Shown here in pieces: positions 21,272 through 28,349 of a stretch of 64,000 nt of DNA (the first letter of the stretch is position 1; every line of letters starts with the position of its first letter). Source of the stretch: Prauserella muralis (GTDB taxonomy: Bacteria; Actinomycetota; Actinomycetes; Mycobacteriales; Pseudonocardiaceae). Below the pieces are notes generated by a model. It worked only from the letters and a program-made list of their open reading frames with translations, had not been told where the DNA came from and searched no databases. The translations under genes and the position numbers were made by a program. The stretch covers positions 620,001 through 684,000 of the forward strand of contig NZ_MASW01000006.1 of the NCBI RefSeq assembly GCF_003202285.1, given 5' to 3'.

Positions 21272-21454
21272 ATACCTGCGTGGGTACCGGTGGACGTTCA
21301 ACGCGGCCAGGTCACCCACCACGGCACGGATGTGCGTGGCGTCGGCCTGGGCTGCCTCGAGGTGCTCGGCGACCTGTTCGTATCGGCCGATCAGTCTCGC
21401 GACCTCGAAGCGCAACTTGTCGTAGGCAATCGAAAGCTCATGCTGGGTGGGCAT
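21269..21454 (-). CDS. small hypothetical protein
   Basis: 61-aa product starting [16 protein letters not shown], predicted as one or two amphipathic helices ([20 protein letters not shown]). The ATG at 21454 follows a GAGGA ribosome-binding site by about 5 bases. Its stop codon lies inside the left attachment repeat. I do not recognise a family; similar small helical proteins accompany XRE/TPR regulators in Pseudonocardiaceae, so it may belong with that regulator. Confidence 0.45.
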
Positions 21455-21594
21455 CGGTGTCCTCATTGGTGTAGCCGGCGACGGCGTGGATGAGGCCCGG
21501 CCGGGTTCCAACGGTGCACCCAGCCGGGCCTCGGACCGGCCCGGCGGCGGAAGGGTGTCGAACTGCGCAGCGCCAGGCCGGTGGTCGAGTGGGA

Positions 21595-21915
21595 TTACGC
21601 GATTTCCGTCGCCTCGGCGTCGATGATCACGCGTGTGGGTGGTTCGACAACCCGGCCTGTCAACTCGGCTGCGCGGGCATACAAGGCGGCGGACATGCTG
21701 CCCAGCAACTCGGCCAGCACCCGTACACCGTCGGCGGGCAACTCACCGCCGTCCTGGTCCTGCATGAGCCCAACGACGGCCTCGCCAAGGTGAGAGTTGA
21801 CCTGGCTGAGCCGGGCCAGCAACTCGCGGTCGCGAGCGATCATCGCGGGCCCCGCACTGTTGATCGACCAATCGCCGCCATCCTCATCATCCCCTCGTGC
21901 TGCGACCCTGAACAT
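21595..21915 (-). CDS. small hypothetical protein divergent from the XRE regulator
   Basis: 106 aa, no signal peptide or membrane helix. The N-terminal part is Asp/Gly-rich; the core ([20 protein letters not shown] and [19 protein letters not shown]) is helical. ATG start at 21915, without a strong ribosome-binding site; a second ATG at codon 25 (MIARDRELL) is possible. It is separated from the XRE gene by a 109-bp divergent region with inverted and direct repeats, suggesting shared control. Function unknown. Confidence 0.5.
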
Positions 21916-21929
21916 TGCTGTCCGTCACA

Positions 21930-21987
21930 TCCAGACGCTAGGAGCCATCACGAGTCTGGACTCGCACCGGATTCGCACCGATACACT
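21930..21987. promoter_or_regulatory. divergent regulatory region of the XRE gene
   Basis: A 7-bp inverted repeat, TCCAGAC (21930-21936) / GTCTGGA (21954-21960), is followed by a direct repeat TCGCACCG (21962-21969 and 21973-21980, 11 bp apart, about one helical turn). TACACT (21982-21987) is a possible -10 box for the XRE gene. XRE proteins commonly autoregulate through such sites. Confidence 0.4.
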
Positions 21988-22024
21988 GGCGCTTGGACGC
22001 GTCCCCGGGAGCTGGGAGCAGCGC

Positions 22025-23206
22025 ATGGCCACCGAGTCGATCGGACGGCGGGTCGCGGCCGCCCGGAAACTCGCGGGACTTACCCAGCAGCAACTCGCCG
22101 ACCGCGCGCACATTTCGGCCAGTCTGGTGAGCCAGGTCGAGCGCGGTACCAAGCCCGCGTCACCGTCGTTCGTCGCATCCATTGCCAGGGCTCTCCAGGT
22201 CGCCCCCGCGTACCTGTACGACAGCCGCCCGGACGAGGTTGTCGAGCAGCCCAGCGCCGAGTCCGCCGTGGTCGCCGAATTGCGCGCGGCGCTCGACGCC
22301 TACGACGACCCCCGCCCCGAGGGTGGCCCGCTGACTCTCGCCGTGATCGTTGACCGGCTCAACGGCGTCGCGCGGGCGTTGCACGCCGACCGCTACCTGG
22401 AGACAGCGGCGTCGCTGCCGCCGCTACTGCATCACCTGTTCCCGCTCACCGAACAGGCCGGACACGACGGCGAACAGGCCCGCGCCGTGCTGCACGACGC
22501 CTATCGCATGGCCGCCAGCATCGCCGGGCAACTCCGGCAAGCCGACCTCGCGGCAATCGCCTCCGAACGGCACATCCGGCTGGCGCCCACGACAGGCGAC
22601 CCGCTACGGATTGCACTGAGCGCCTATCACCGCTCCACGACACATCTCAAGCACGCCGACTACCGGGCCGGTCTGCGCATGCTCGACCGCGCCCGCGAAC
22701 ACCTCGATGACAGCCCCGCAGGGCGGGCCATGGCCGTGCAACTCGACCTCCGCTCCGCCATGCTCGCCGCCCGCGCGGGAGACATGGGCGAAGGTGATGA
22801 ATGGATCGGCGAGGCGCGCGCGATCGTTGACGAGTTCGCGCCGCCGGAGCGTCCCTACTTCAACGTCGACGCGAGCAAACTGAACGCGGTGGTGCACTGG
22901 TGCGCCCTGCCGGTCGAGACCTACAACGGCAGCGAATCCGTCCGCCGCGCGAGCACGGTGACCGTGGCCGATCGGACACGCCCCGAGCGGGTCGCGCACC
23001 ACCACATCGACCTGGCACGGGCATGGATGCTGCACGGCGACCGTGAGCAGGCGCTCGTCAACCTCAACGAAGCACGCCGGGTGTCGCCGAGACGTACCCG
23101 GCAGCACCCGCAGGTCGGTGAGACCGTCGTGACCCTCGCCGCCCAACAACGTCGCCGGAGCGACACTCTGGCCGGGTTCGCCCGCTGGGCCGGTATCCAG
23201 CTGTAG
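22025..23206 (+). CDS. XRE family regulator with C-terminal TPR-like repeats
   Basis: 393 aa. The HTH_XRE domain is at residues 8-62 (RRVAAARKLAGLTQQQLADR, then AHISASLVSQVERGTKPAS). The rest is helical, resembling TPR repeats (AYHRSTTHLKHADYRAGLRM, LDRAREHL, DLARAWMLHGDREQALVNLN). Such proteins in actinobacteria sense a ligand or partner with the TPR part. GGGAG precedes the ATG at 22025 by 7 bases. It is the only regulator in the island and convergent with the Kiwa-like operon, so it may or may not control it. Confidence 0.85.
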   Translation: MATESIGRRVAAARKLAGLTQQQLADRAHISASLVSQVERGTKPASPSFVASIARALQVAPAYLYDSRPDEVVEQPSAESAVVAELRAALDAYDDPRPEGGPLTLAVIVDRLNGVARALHADRYLETAASLPPLLHHLFPLTEQAGHDGEQARAVLHDAYRMAASIAGQLRQADLAAIASERHIRLAPTTGDPLRIALSAYHRSTTHLKHADYRAGLRMLDRAREHLDDSPAGRAMAVQLDLRSAMLAARAGDMGEGDEWIGEARAIVDEFAPPERPYFNVDASKLNAVVHWCALPVETYNGSESVRRASTVTVADRTRPERVAHHHIDLARAWMLHGDREQALVNLNEARRVSPRRTRQHPQVGETVVTLAAQQRRRSDTLAGFARWAGIQL

Positions 23207-23372
23207 TTGCTTCCACGGCGCGGGTGAGGTAGCCCCGGATGAAGGACCTGAGTGAACTGCTTGCGGCGCGGCCGATATCGACGCGAGGCGCAGCGGGCCG
23301 TCCTGGTCACAGAATCGGGCCCACGCTGGTCGATGCAACCGAAGCCGAACATTAAGATAAGACCGCACGAAA

Positions 23373-23446
23373 GGGTTGCCGCCAATTCCCGCGTCACACG
23401 AAGGGCCCTAACGATCGGCAACCCGCGCAGCACATGACGTGTGACG
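23373..23446. other. interleaved inverted repeats with pseudoknot topology
   Basis: Arm A GGGTTGCCG (23373-23381), arm B CGTCACACG (23392-23400), A' CGGCAACCC (23416-23424), B' CGTGTGACG (23438-23446). Both 9-bp pairs are perfect and interleaved, so an RNA copy could form an H-type pseudoknot. It lies 6 bp beyond the kwaB stop and about 170 bp beyond the convergent XRE gene. It could be a terminator, a protective 3' structure, a structured RNA, or two overlapping operators. Confidence 0.6.
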
Positions 23447-23452
23447 GCGGTA

Positions 23453-24379
23453 CTATCGCTTCGTCTTTCGAGTCGCGGAGTACTGCTCACCCGAAAAGTC
23501 ACCCGTCCACAAATCTTCATTCAGAAGCAAGAGGATATCTCTTTCAGTCGACTTACTAAAAAGTAGTCGACCATCTTTGATCAACTCTTTCGAATTGAGA
23601 CCCCTGTCGCGCATCTTCCGCTCAAGAAGGTCCGGCGTCAACATGTCGAGGTACCCACTCTTTAGAATGCTCTGCACACGACGTCTGACGACCGAGCTTT
23701 CACGGAGCCTCTGCGCTAGAAAATCGACACCGTCGAGCTCGATCGGAAGTTCCTCGTCAATGTCTTCAGCCCATTGCTGCGTACTAGCAAGAACGGCCTC
23801 GCTCTCCTTGAATAGTAGCTCAAAATTCTTCTGATGAAGTACAGTGACCCCGTCTGGTTTGATAATAACGTCGAAGCTTGAATCAAATGCAAGGATAGGT
23901 TTTTCCATTTTCGTCAGAGTCTGATCGAATACTGTGACAAGCCCTTTCTTTGCTAGCTGAATTGGGTTCTTTTTACGAATATAGATTGTAAGCTTTTCGG
24001 GATCCGCCCCAAGTACCAACGCATAGAGCGTTAGCGAACGACCGCGCAAATCTTCCGGCGATATAACAGGCAACGAGGGGCCACGCTGAACCTGCTCCAG
24101 TAGCGCAGCATCAAGCAGCTCCTCTCGATCAGCCGTTAAAAAGGGCGTCTCTTCGTCTTGTTCATCGTTCGGGTCGTACGCACGACCCTCTCCTTCCTCC
24201 ACCCGAAGAAGCGCATTGCTTGCATACTTTCGCAAGGCAGCGATTACCTCGCCGCCGGCCTTAACAACACGCCCGTGCGCGTTTTTGCCAGTACGCCACG
24301 CCACGATCAGAGTTGCAGGCACTTCAGGAAATTCAGGCATTCCTTTCCCTTCATACAGACGCCGACCGCGGAACTTCAT
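23453..24379 (-). CDS. kwaB: Kiwa anti-phage effector KwaB (DUF4868)
   Basis: 308 aa. The C-terminal two thirds match the DUF4868 pattern as I know it: LTLYALVLGADPEKLTIYIR, KPILAFDSSFDVIIKPDGV, LHQKNFELLFKESEAVLAS, and the closing DILLLLNEDLWTGDFSGEQY. In Kiwa, KwaB is the DNA-binding effector that works with membrane-embedded KwaA against phage. Gene order (kwaA then kwaB) and near-coupling (4 bp from the kwaA stop) agree. Codon use is strikingly A/T-rich compared with its neighbours, marking recent transfer. ATG 24379 has no ribosome-binding site; ATG 24340 (MPEFPEVPATL) follows GAAGGG and is a good alternative. Confidence 0.78.
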   Translation of the reverse strand: MKFRGRRLYEGKGMPEFPEVPATLIVAWRTGKNAHGRVVKAGGEVIAALRKYASNALLRVEEGEGRAYDPNDEQDEETPFLTADREELLDAALLEQVQRGPSLPVISPEDLRGRSLTLYALVLGADPEKLTIYIRKKNPIQLAKKGLVTVFDQTLTKMEKPILAFDSSFDVIIKPDGVTVLHQKNFELLFKESEAVLASTQQWAEDIDEELPIELDGVDFLAQRLRESSVVRRRVQSILKSGYLDMLTPDLLERKMRDRGLNSKELIKDGRLLFSKSTERDILLLLNEDLWTGDFSGEQYSATRKTKR

Positions 24380-24383
24380 ACCA

Positions 24384-24926
24384 TCACGTCGACAGTGACC
24401 TATTCATCAAGACGTCATTTCCGAATCGTGTCGCTAAAATGTCATCGCCTGCCGAAATTCTCGTACGGGTAATCACATAGCCACGCAAGCCGCCACTATC
24501 AATTATCGACTGAACCTTATAGCCGAGAACATAAAGAAGTGGATTTATCTGCACCACGGATGAACGGAGGTAGATGGACGCCACGACAGCCAGAAATCCA
24601 ATATACGCTACAGAATCCCGCAATGAAGGGTTTGAGACTGTCACGAAGGGCAAGAGGTATGTACCGAGGTATGCGCCAGCCTCCGCGCCAGCATCGCGAG
24701 CCTCCACTACCCTATGGACTCCTACGGAAGCGCGACGGTCTAAACGGAACAGCAAAGCGAGCGAAATCACGCCTAAGAGGGCAAGTGCGGCACAAGCGAT
24801 CACCAATGGCCAACGTTCGAACCGGATCGCCAAGAGTGTGAACAGCGGCGCGAAGGAAGACAGAAAGAGTAACGGCTTAGCGAGCACCTTGGATCCCCTC
24901 GTCGTGAGCTGGAACCTCAGTGACAT
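24384..24926 (-). CDS. kwaA: Kiwa membrane protein KwaA-like
   Basis: 180-aa membrane protein with four hydrophobic segments, at about residues 14-34, 39-60, 85-97 and 105-120. After the last one comes INPLLYVLGYKV and a soluble tail (GYVITRTRISAGDDIL); this NP-LGYxV pattern followed by a short beta-rich tail is what I recall for KwaA and related defence-island membrane proteins. It sits directly upstream of kwaB. The ATG at 24926 touches its GGGAGG; a GTG at 24887 with AGGGGA six bases upstream would give 167 aa. The identification depends strongly on the DUF4868 neighbour. Confidence 0.68.
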   Translation of the reverse strand: MSLRFQLTTRGSKVLAKPLLFLSSFAPLFTLLAIRFERWPLVIACAALALLGVISLALLFRLDRRASVGVHRVVEARDAGAEAGAYLGTYLLPFVTVSNPSLRDSVAYIGFLAVVASIYLRSSVVQINPLLYVLGYKVQSIIDSGGLRGYVITRTRISAGDDILATRFGNDVLMNRSLST

Positions 24927-25163
24927 CCTCCCAAGGAGGTACGACAGTCGCCTTCGAGAACAGCGGGGCTTGCATCCCAACCTTGCTGCCGAATTTGACT
25001 CTATCGGATCAAGGCACGCGGTCGCGCGCTGGTCGCGTCCGTGCCCTTCCGGACCTGCGGCCGCACCATCCCAGCACGACGGGCTCCCGCTTCCCTTCGC
25101 CCGCCGGCTGGCCGGTGCGGCCGCCGTCGCAGCCGTCACGTTGCGCCGCAACTCGCGACGCGT

Positions 25164-25403
25164 CTAACGCCGATCCTTTGGCGGGTTGGGGTCGTTCCCC
25201 TTGCGCGAAGTGTCCTTGTCTCGAATCCGACCATCACGGCCGTGGATCACCGTCTCACCACCAGTGTGAGAGGTGATCTCGCGTGCCCTCGCGATGGCCT
25301 CACGCTGAGTGTCAAAGCTGCCGCTAGCGCGCTTTGCGTCAGGCTTCTTCACGTCCCAGCCACCGTCCCCATCGGGCACCACGTGACGATCCTGATCAGC
25401 CAT
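25164..25403 (-). CDS. DUF2188 family small protein
   Basis: 79 aa. It contains HVVPDGDGGWDVKKPDAKRA, SFDTQREAIARAREI and GGETVIHGRDGRIRDKDT, the complete DUF2188 pattern. The ATG at 25403 follows GGAGGG by 8 bases. The function of DUF2188 is unknown; members often lie on mobile elements and near stress or defence genes. It lies about 240 bp upstream of kwaA on the same strand, so it could share its transcript. Confidence 0.75.
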   Translation of the reverse strand: MADQDRHVVPDGDGGWDVKKPDAKRASGSFDTQREAIARAREITSHTGGETVIHGRDGRIRDKDTSRKGNDPNPPKDRR

Positions 25404-25427
25404 GCTTTTCACCCTCCGAAAGGTCAC

Positions 25428-25794
25428 GATCTTTGCCTAGAAGTCGCTCGCTGTGCACGTGCTGTTACCGAACCTCTTCACCCGACGCCCGATCGTGACA
25501 ACGGCCGGTGGCACCGCATCAAGGGCGCTTCGCGATCTGCGGCTCTTGACACGGCACCACCAACGCGTTCTGGGCTGTGTGTCGAAAGGAAGAGCGAGGT
25601 CCGGGCAAGGTCCCGCCAGGCCGCCTCCATGCCATGTGAGGCCGGGTACGACCGAGAACCCGTCAGAAACTATGGCAGACATCCTCGCAGGTCAACGGCC
25701 TGATCAGGCCCAGGCAAGCAGGTCAAGAGACCCTTTGATCAGTTCATCGCGATCTGGCTGGTGATGTACGCCTAGCTGGTCACCCGCGCCCCCG
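25428..25794. other. gene-poor right end of the island
   Basis: About 370 bp with only short overlapping frames on both strands (81 and 103 codons), neither with a recognisable domain or ribosome-binding site. It ends in the right attachment repeat. A remnant of a lost gene cannot be excluded. Confidence 0.5.
25745..25782. repeat. right attachment-site direct repeat
   Basis: Second copy of the trhA 3' end (encodes FIAIWLVMYA-stop in frame), 36/38 identical to 21234-21271. Just beyond it the conserved-style high-GC sequence resumes with the monooxygenase gene. Confidence 0.8.
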
Positions 25795-26967
25795 TCAGGC
25801 TTTGATTTGCAGCCTGCGCTGCAGGAACCTGGACACCGGACGGTAGGACGCGAACCGCAGCGGGAGGTCGCGCAGCCACAGCCGGAATACGTCCGACGGC
25901 GCGTACAGCCCCTTGACCCGGCGGCCGAGCTTCTGCTTCTTCTCCGCCTCCGGGCGCAGCTCCTCCTCCCAGGACCGCAGCGCCGCGAGCACGTCGCCGG
26001 GGTGCCGTTGCAGCGCATCCCCGAGCCGGTCGGCGCCCGCGACCGCGAGCGAGGAGCCGAAGCCCGCGAACAGCGTGACGCACCAGGCAGCATCGCCGAG
26101 CAGGACGACCCGGCCGCGGCTCCACCGGTCGACGACCATCTGGCTGATGGTGTCGAAGTACACCGACTCCGCCGCAGGCAACTGCGCCAGCACGTCGGGC
26201 GCGGCCCAGCCCATGTCCGCGTACACGCGGGGCAGCACGGTCTGCGGGCCTTCGGCCAGCTCCGCCATCGGCCGGTCGGTGCGGTAACCGAAGAACGCCG
26301 CCGACCGCCCCTCGCCGAGGCTGATGATCGCCAGAGTGCGGCCGGTGTCGGTGAGCGTCGAGGTCGTGCCCTCCTCCACAGAGGACGGTAGCCGGTCGAG
26401 CATGAAGACCCCGGTCATGTGATCGAGGTCGAGCCGGAACTTCTCCTCCGGCCCGAACACGAGTCGCCGGGTCGCCGAGTGCAGCCCGTCCGCGCCGACC
26501 AGCAGGGCCGCCCGCTCGACCGTGCCGTCGCTCAACGTCACGTCCACGCCGTCGTCGTCCTGCGCCACCGCCTCGATCGTGGTGCCGAAGCGGATCTCGA
26601 CGTCCTCTCGGATGGCCTCGTACAGCACGTCCTCGATGTCGCCGCGCAGGATGTTCAGGGCCCGCTCGCCGAGCATCGCGCGCACGGTCGGCCCCGGCAC
26701 CGCGAACCGGGGCCGGCCGTCGGGCTTGACGTAGACCATCTTGTCCGGGGTGATGTGCCGCTCGGCCAGCGCCGGGAGGACACCCATCCGCTCCGCCGCG
26801 TCGTAACCGATACCGGAGAACGTCACCGCGTAGCCGCCCGCGCGCCGCCGCGGTGCGCGTTCGACGACCAGCGGCTGCCAGCCGATCTGGCGCAACCGCA
26901 GCGCGGTGGCCAGCCCGGCGATGCCCGCGCCCACGATGATGGCCCTGTTGCCCGTTGCCGTGCTCAT
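25795..26967 (-). CDS. FAD-dependent monooxygenase (group A, PHBH fold)
   Basis: 390 aa. N-terminal FAD Rossmann motif VGAGIAGLATALRL; the second FAD/NAD(P)H-binding motif is ALLVGADGLHSATRR; the third is GRVVLLGDAAWCVT. This arrangement is typical of single-component aromatic or polyketide hydroxylases and of TetX-like antibiotic-modifying enzymes. It is the second gene of an operon with a TetR gene (6-bp gap), so its expression is probably induced by its own substrate. The substrate is unknown. Confidence 0.85.
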   Translation of the reverse strand: MSTATGNRAIIVGAGIAGLATALRLRQIGWQPLVVERAPRRRAGGYAVTFSGIGYDAAERMGVLPALAERHITPDKMVYVKPDGRPRFAVPGPTVRAMLGERALNILRGDIEDVLYEAIREDVEIRFGTTIEAVAQDDDGVDVTLSDGTVERAALLVGADGLHSATRRLVFGPEEKFRLDLDHMTGVFMLDRLPSSVEEGTTSTLTDTGRTLAIISLGEGRSAAFFGYRTDRPMAELAEGPQTVLPRVYADMGWAAPDVLAQLPAAESVYFDTISQMVVDRWSRGRVVLLGDAAWCVTLFAGFGSSLAVAGADRLGDALQRHPGDVLAALRSWEEELRPEAEKKQKLGRRVKGLYAPSDVFRLWLRDLPLRFASYRPVSRFLQRRLQIKA

Positions 26968-26973
26968 GTCAGG

Positions 26974-27588
26974 TCAGCCCTTCTGCCGGGTGAGACCCGC
27001 TGTGACGATGTCGATCAGCAGGTCGATGATCTGGGGATAGCGGGCCGGGTCGCCGAGTCGCTCGGCGTGCAGCGGCACGAGCAACACCGTCTGGAGCACG
27101 CCCACCACCACGGCGGGGTCGGCGCCGACGAGCTCGCCGTCGCGTTGCCCGTCCTCGATGTAGGCGGCAAGCGCGGTGGCCGGGTTGTCCGCCATCGCGG
27201 CGACTCGATCCGCGTCGAGCTTGCGCGCGACCGCCTGCATCTCGTCCGGATGCGTGGTCAGCCGTCGCCAGAGCGGATTCGTGTCCAGCTCGTCGAGAGT
27301 GGCGCGCAGGAACCGGCGTAGCGCTTCCCGGGTGTCGGGCGTGCTGTGCAGCGCCTCATCGATCACCCGCTGCTTCACGGAACCGGCCTCCTGGAGCATC
27401 AGCTCCAGGTACAGGGCCTCCTTCGAGTCGAAGAACTGATAGAAGCTGCTCTTCGCCATCCCCGCCGGGGCGACCAGCTCGTCCAGCGAGGTCTTCCGCA
27501 GCCCCTGCTCCGTGAACAGCCGGTAGCCCGTCTCCAGCAGGAGATCGGTGATCCTGGCCCGCTCCTGCGCCGAGAACGCCGGTGGCAT
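26974..27588 (-). CDS. TetR family regulator of the monooxygenase operon
   Basis: 204 aa. The HTH spans residues about 14-58 (GYRLFTEQGLRKTSLDELVA, then SSFYQFFDSKEALYLEL). The ATG at 27588 follows GGAGG by 7 bases. The frame extends upstream but without a better start. It is first in the operon with the FAD monooxygenase, so likely autoregulated. The A/T-rich GAAAACAAAAATACAATCTG region (about 27620-27643) upstream is the likely promoter/operator. Confidence 0.85.
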   Translation of the reverse strand: MPPAFSAQERARITDLLLETGYRLFTEQGLRKTSLDELVAPAGMAKSSFYQFFDSKEALYLELMLQEAGSVKQRVIDEALHSTPDTREALRRFLRATLDELDTNPLWRRLTTHPDEMQAVARKLDADRVAAMADNPATALAAYIEDGQRDGELVGADPAVVVGVLQTVLLVPLHAERLGDPARYPQIIDLLIDIVTAGLTRQKG

Positions 27589-27650
27589 GTCAGCACCTCC
27601 CTTCACCAGTACGACTATGAAACCAGATTGTATTTTTGTTTTCAAGACCC

Positions 27651-27670
27651 GGCTCCGTCGAAACGGAGCC
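27651..27670. terminator. hairpin after the membrane-protein gene
   Basis: Perfect 8-bp stem GGCTCCGT / ACGGAGCC with a CGAA loop, 8 bp beyond the stop of the 27679-28242 gene and upstream of the TetR operon. No U tract. Confidence 0.6.
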
Positions 27671-27678
27671 TGCGCCGG

Positions 27679-28242
27679 TCAGGCGCGGACCAGGCGCTGC
27701 CGGGCCTGCTCGTCCTGAGCCCGCTTGGCACCGCGCCGGATGCGGCCCCAGGGCTTGAACACCGACAGCAGGTAGGCGGTCAGCAGCAGTGTCGGCGCCA
27801 CGATCACCGGGCCCAGCAGGTCGGTGGGCACGTCCGCCGTCAGGTCGCCTGCCAGCAGGCGCTCGCCGATGCTCGCCGCCTCGCCGACACCCGGCCGCAG
27901 CAACAACACGATCAGCAACGACATCACGATGTTGATCACCAGCTTCACCGCGACCCACCAGTAACGCACGAGCCCGTACTTGCTGCCGAGGCCGAGCACG
28001 ACGCCCGTGGCCAGGCAGAGCAGGCTCGCGGTGAACATCGGCCAGATGGCGAACATCTCCACGCTCTGCAGCGCCATGCCCGCCGTCTGCGGGTTGTCGG
28101 TCACCAGCGCGGTCACCGCCAGGATGCCCAGTGCCAGGTCGATGCCGAACCAGGCGGCGGCCGAGAGGATGTGCGTCACGAGGAACGCCTTGCGGGTGCG
28201 TCCGCTGAGGCGGAAGCCGCCCCTCGCCGTTGTCGTCGTCAT
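27679..28242 (-). CDS. conserved integral membrane protein
   Basis: 187 aa with four to five helices (FLVTHILSAAAWFGIDLALG; MFAIWPMFTASLLCLATGVV; YWWVAVKLVINIVMSLLIVL; VIVAPTLLLTAYLLSV) and a basic C-terminus. The first helix carries a conserved His-Trp pattern similar to DUF2269-like families, but I do not assign it. The ATG at 28242 follows GAGGGGA. No transport or enzymatic motif is visible. It lies between the acyl-CoA oxidase-like gene and the TetR operon on the same strand. Confidence 0.75.
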   Translation of the reverse strand: MTTTTARGGFRLSGRTRKAFLVTHILSAAAWFGIDLALGILAVTALVTDNPQTAGMALQSVEMFAIWPMFTASLLCLATGVVLGLGSKYGLVRYWWVAVKLVINIVMSLLIVLLLRPGVGEAASIGERLLAGDLTADVPTDLLGPVIVAPTLLLTAYLLSVFKPWGRIRRGAKRAQDEQARQRLVRA

Positions 28243-28349
28243 GTCCGGGTCCCCTCGCCTCGGTGTGCTTGGTGGACCCAGCATCGGCGAACCGGCCGTG
28301 TCTCCTCGTCCGCTCAGGAGCGCGACTTCGCGGTACGTCCGTTGACGTA

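Larger units (their letters stand above)
21234..25782. mobile_element. genomic island inserted at the 3' end of trhA, carrying a Kiwa-like defence operon
   Basis: A 38-bp direct repeat (36 identities) at 21234-21271 and 25745-25782 brackets about 4.5 kb. Both copies encode IAIWLVMYA-stop in frame, so insertion preserved trhA. The interior holds an XRE/TPR regulator, two small ORFs, an AT-rich kwaA-kwaB pair and a DUF2188 gene, none of which belongs to the conserved backbone. No integrase, transposase or plasmid gene is visible, so the island is either non-autonomous, mobilised in trans, or has lost its recombinase. Confidence 0.8.

Noticed and set aside
24539-25167. Plus-strand ORFs of 100 and 197 codons opposite kwaA
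   Set aside because: They are antisense to a membrane-protein gene with clear helices; their products are low-complexity and Arg/Ser-rich.
25437-25764. Overlapping ORFs of 81 codons (minus) and 103 codons (plus) at the right end of the island
   Set aside because: Neither has a ribosome-binding site, recognisable domain or plausible composition, and they overlap each other; treated as non-coding.
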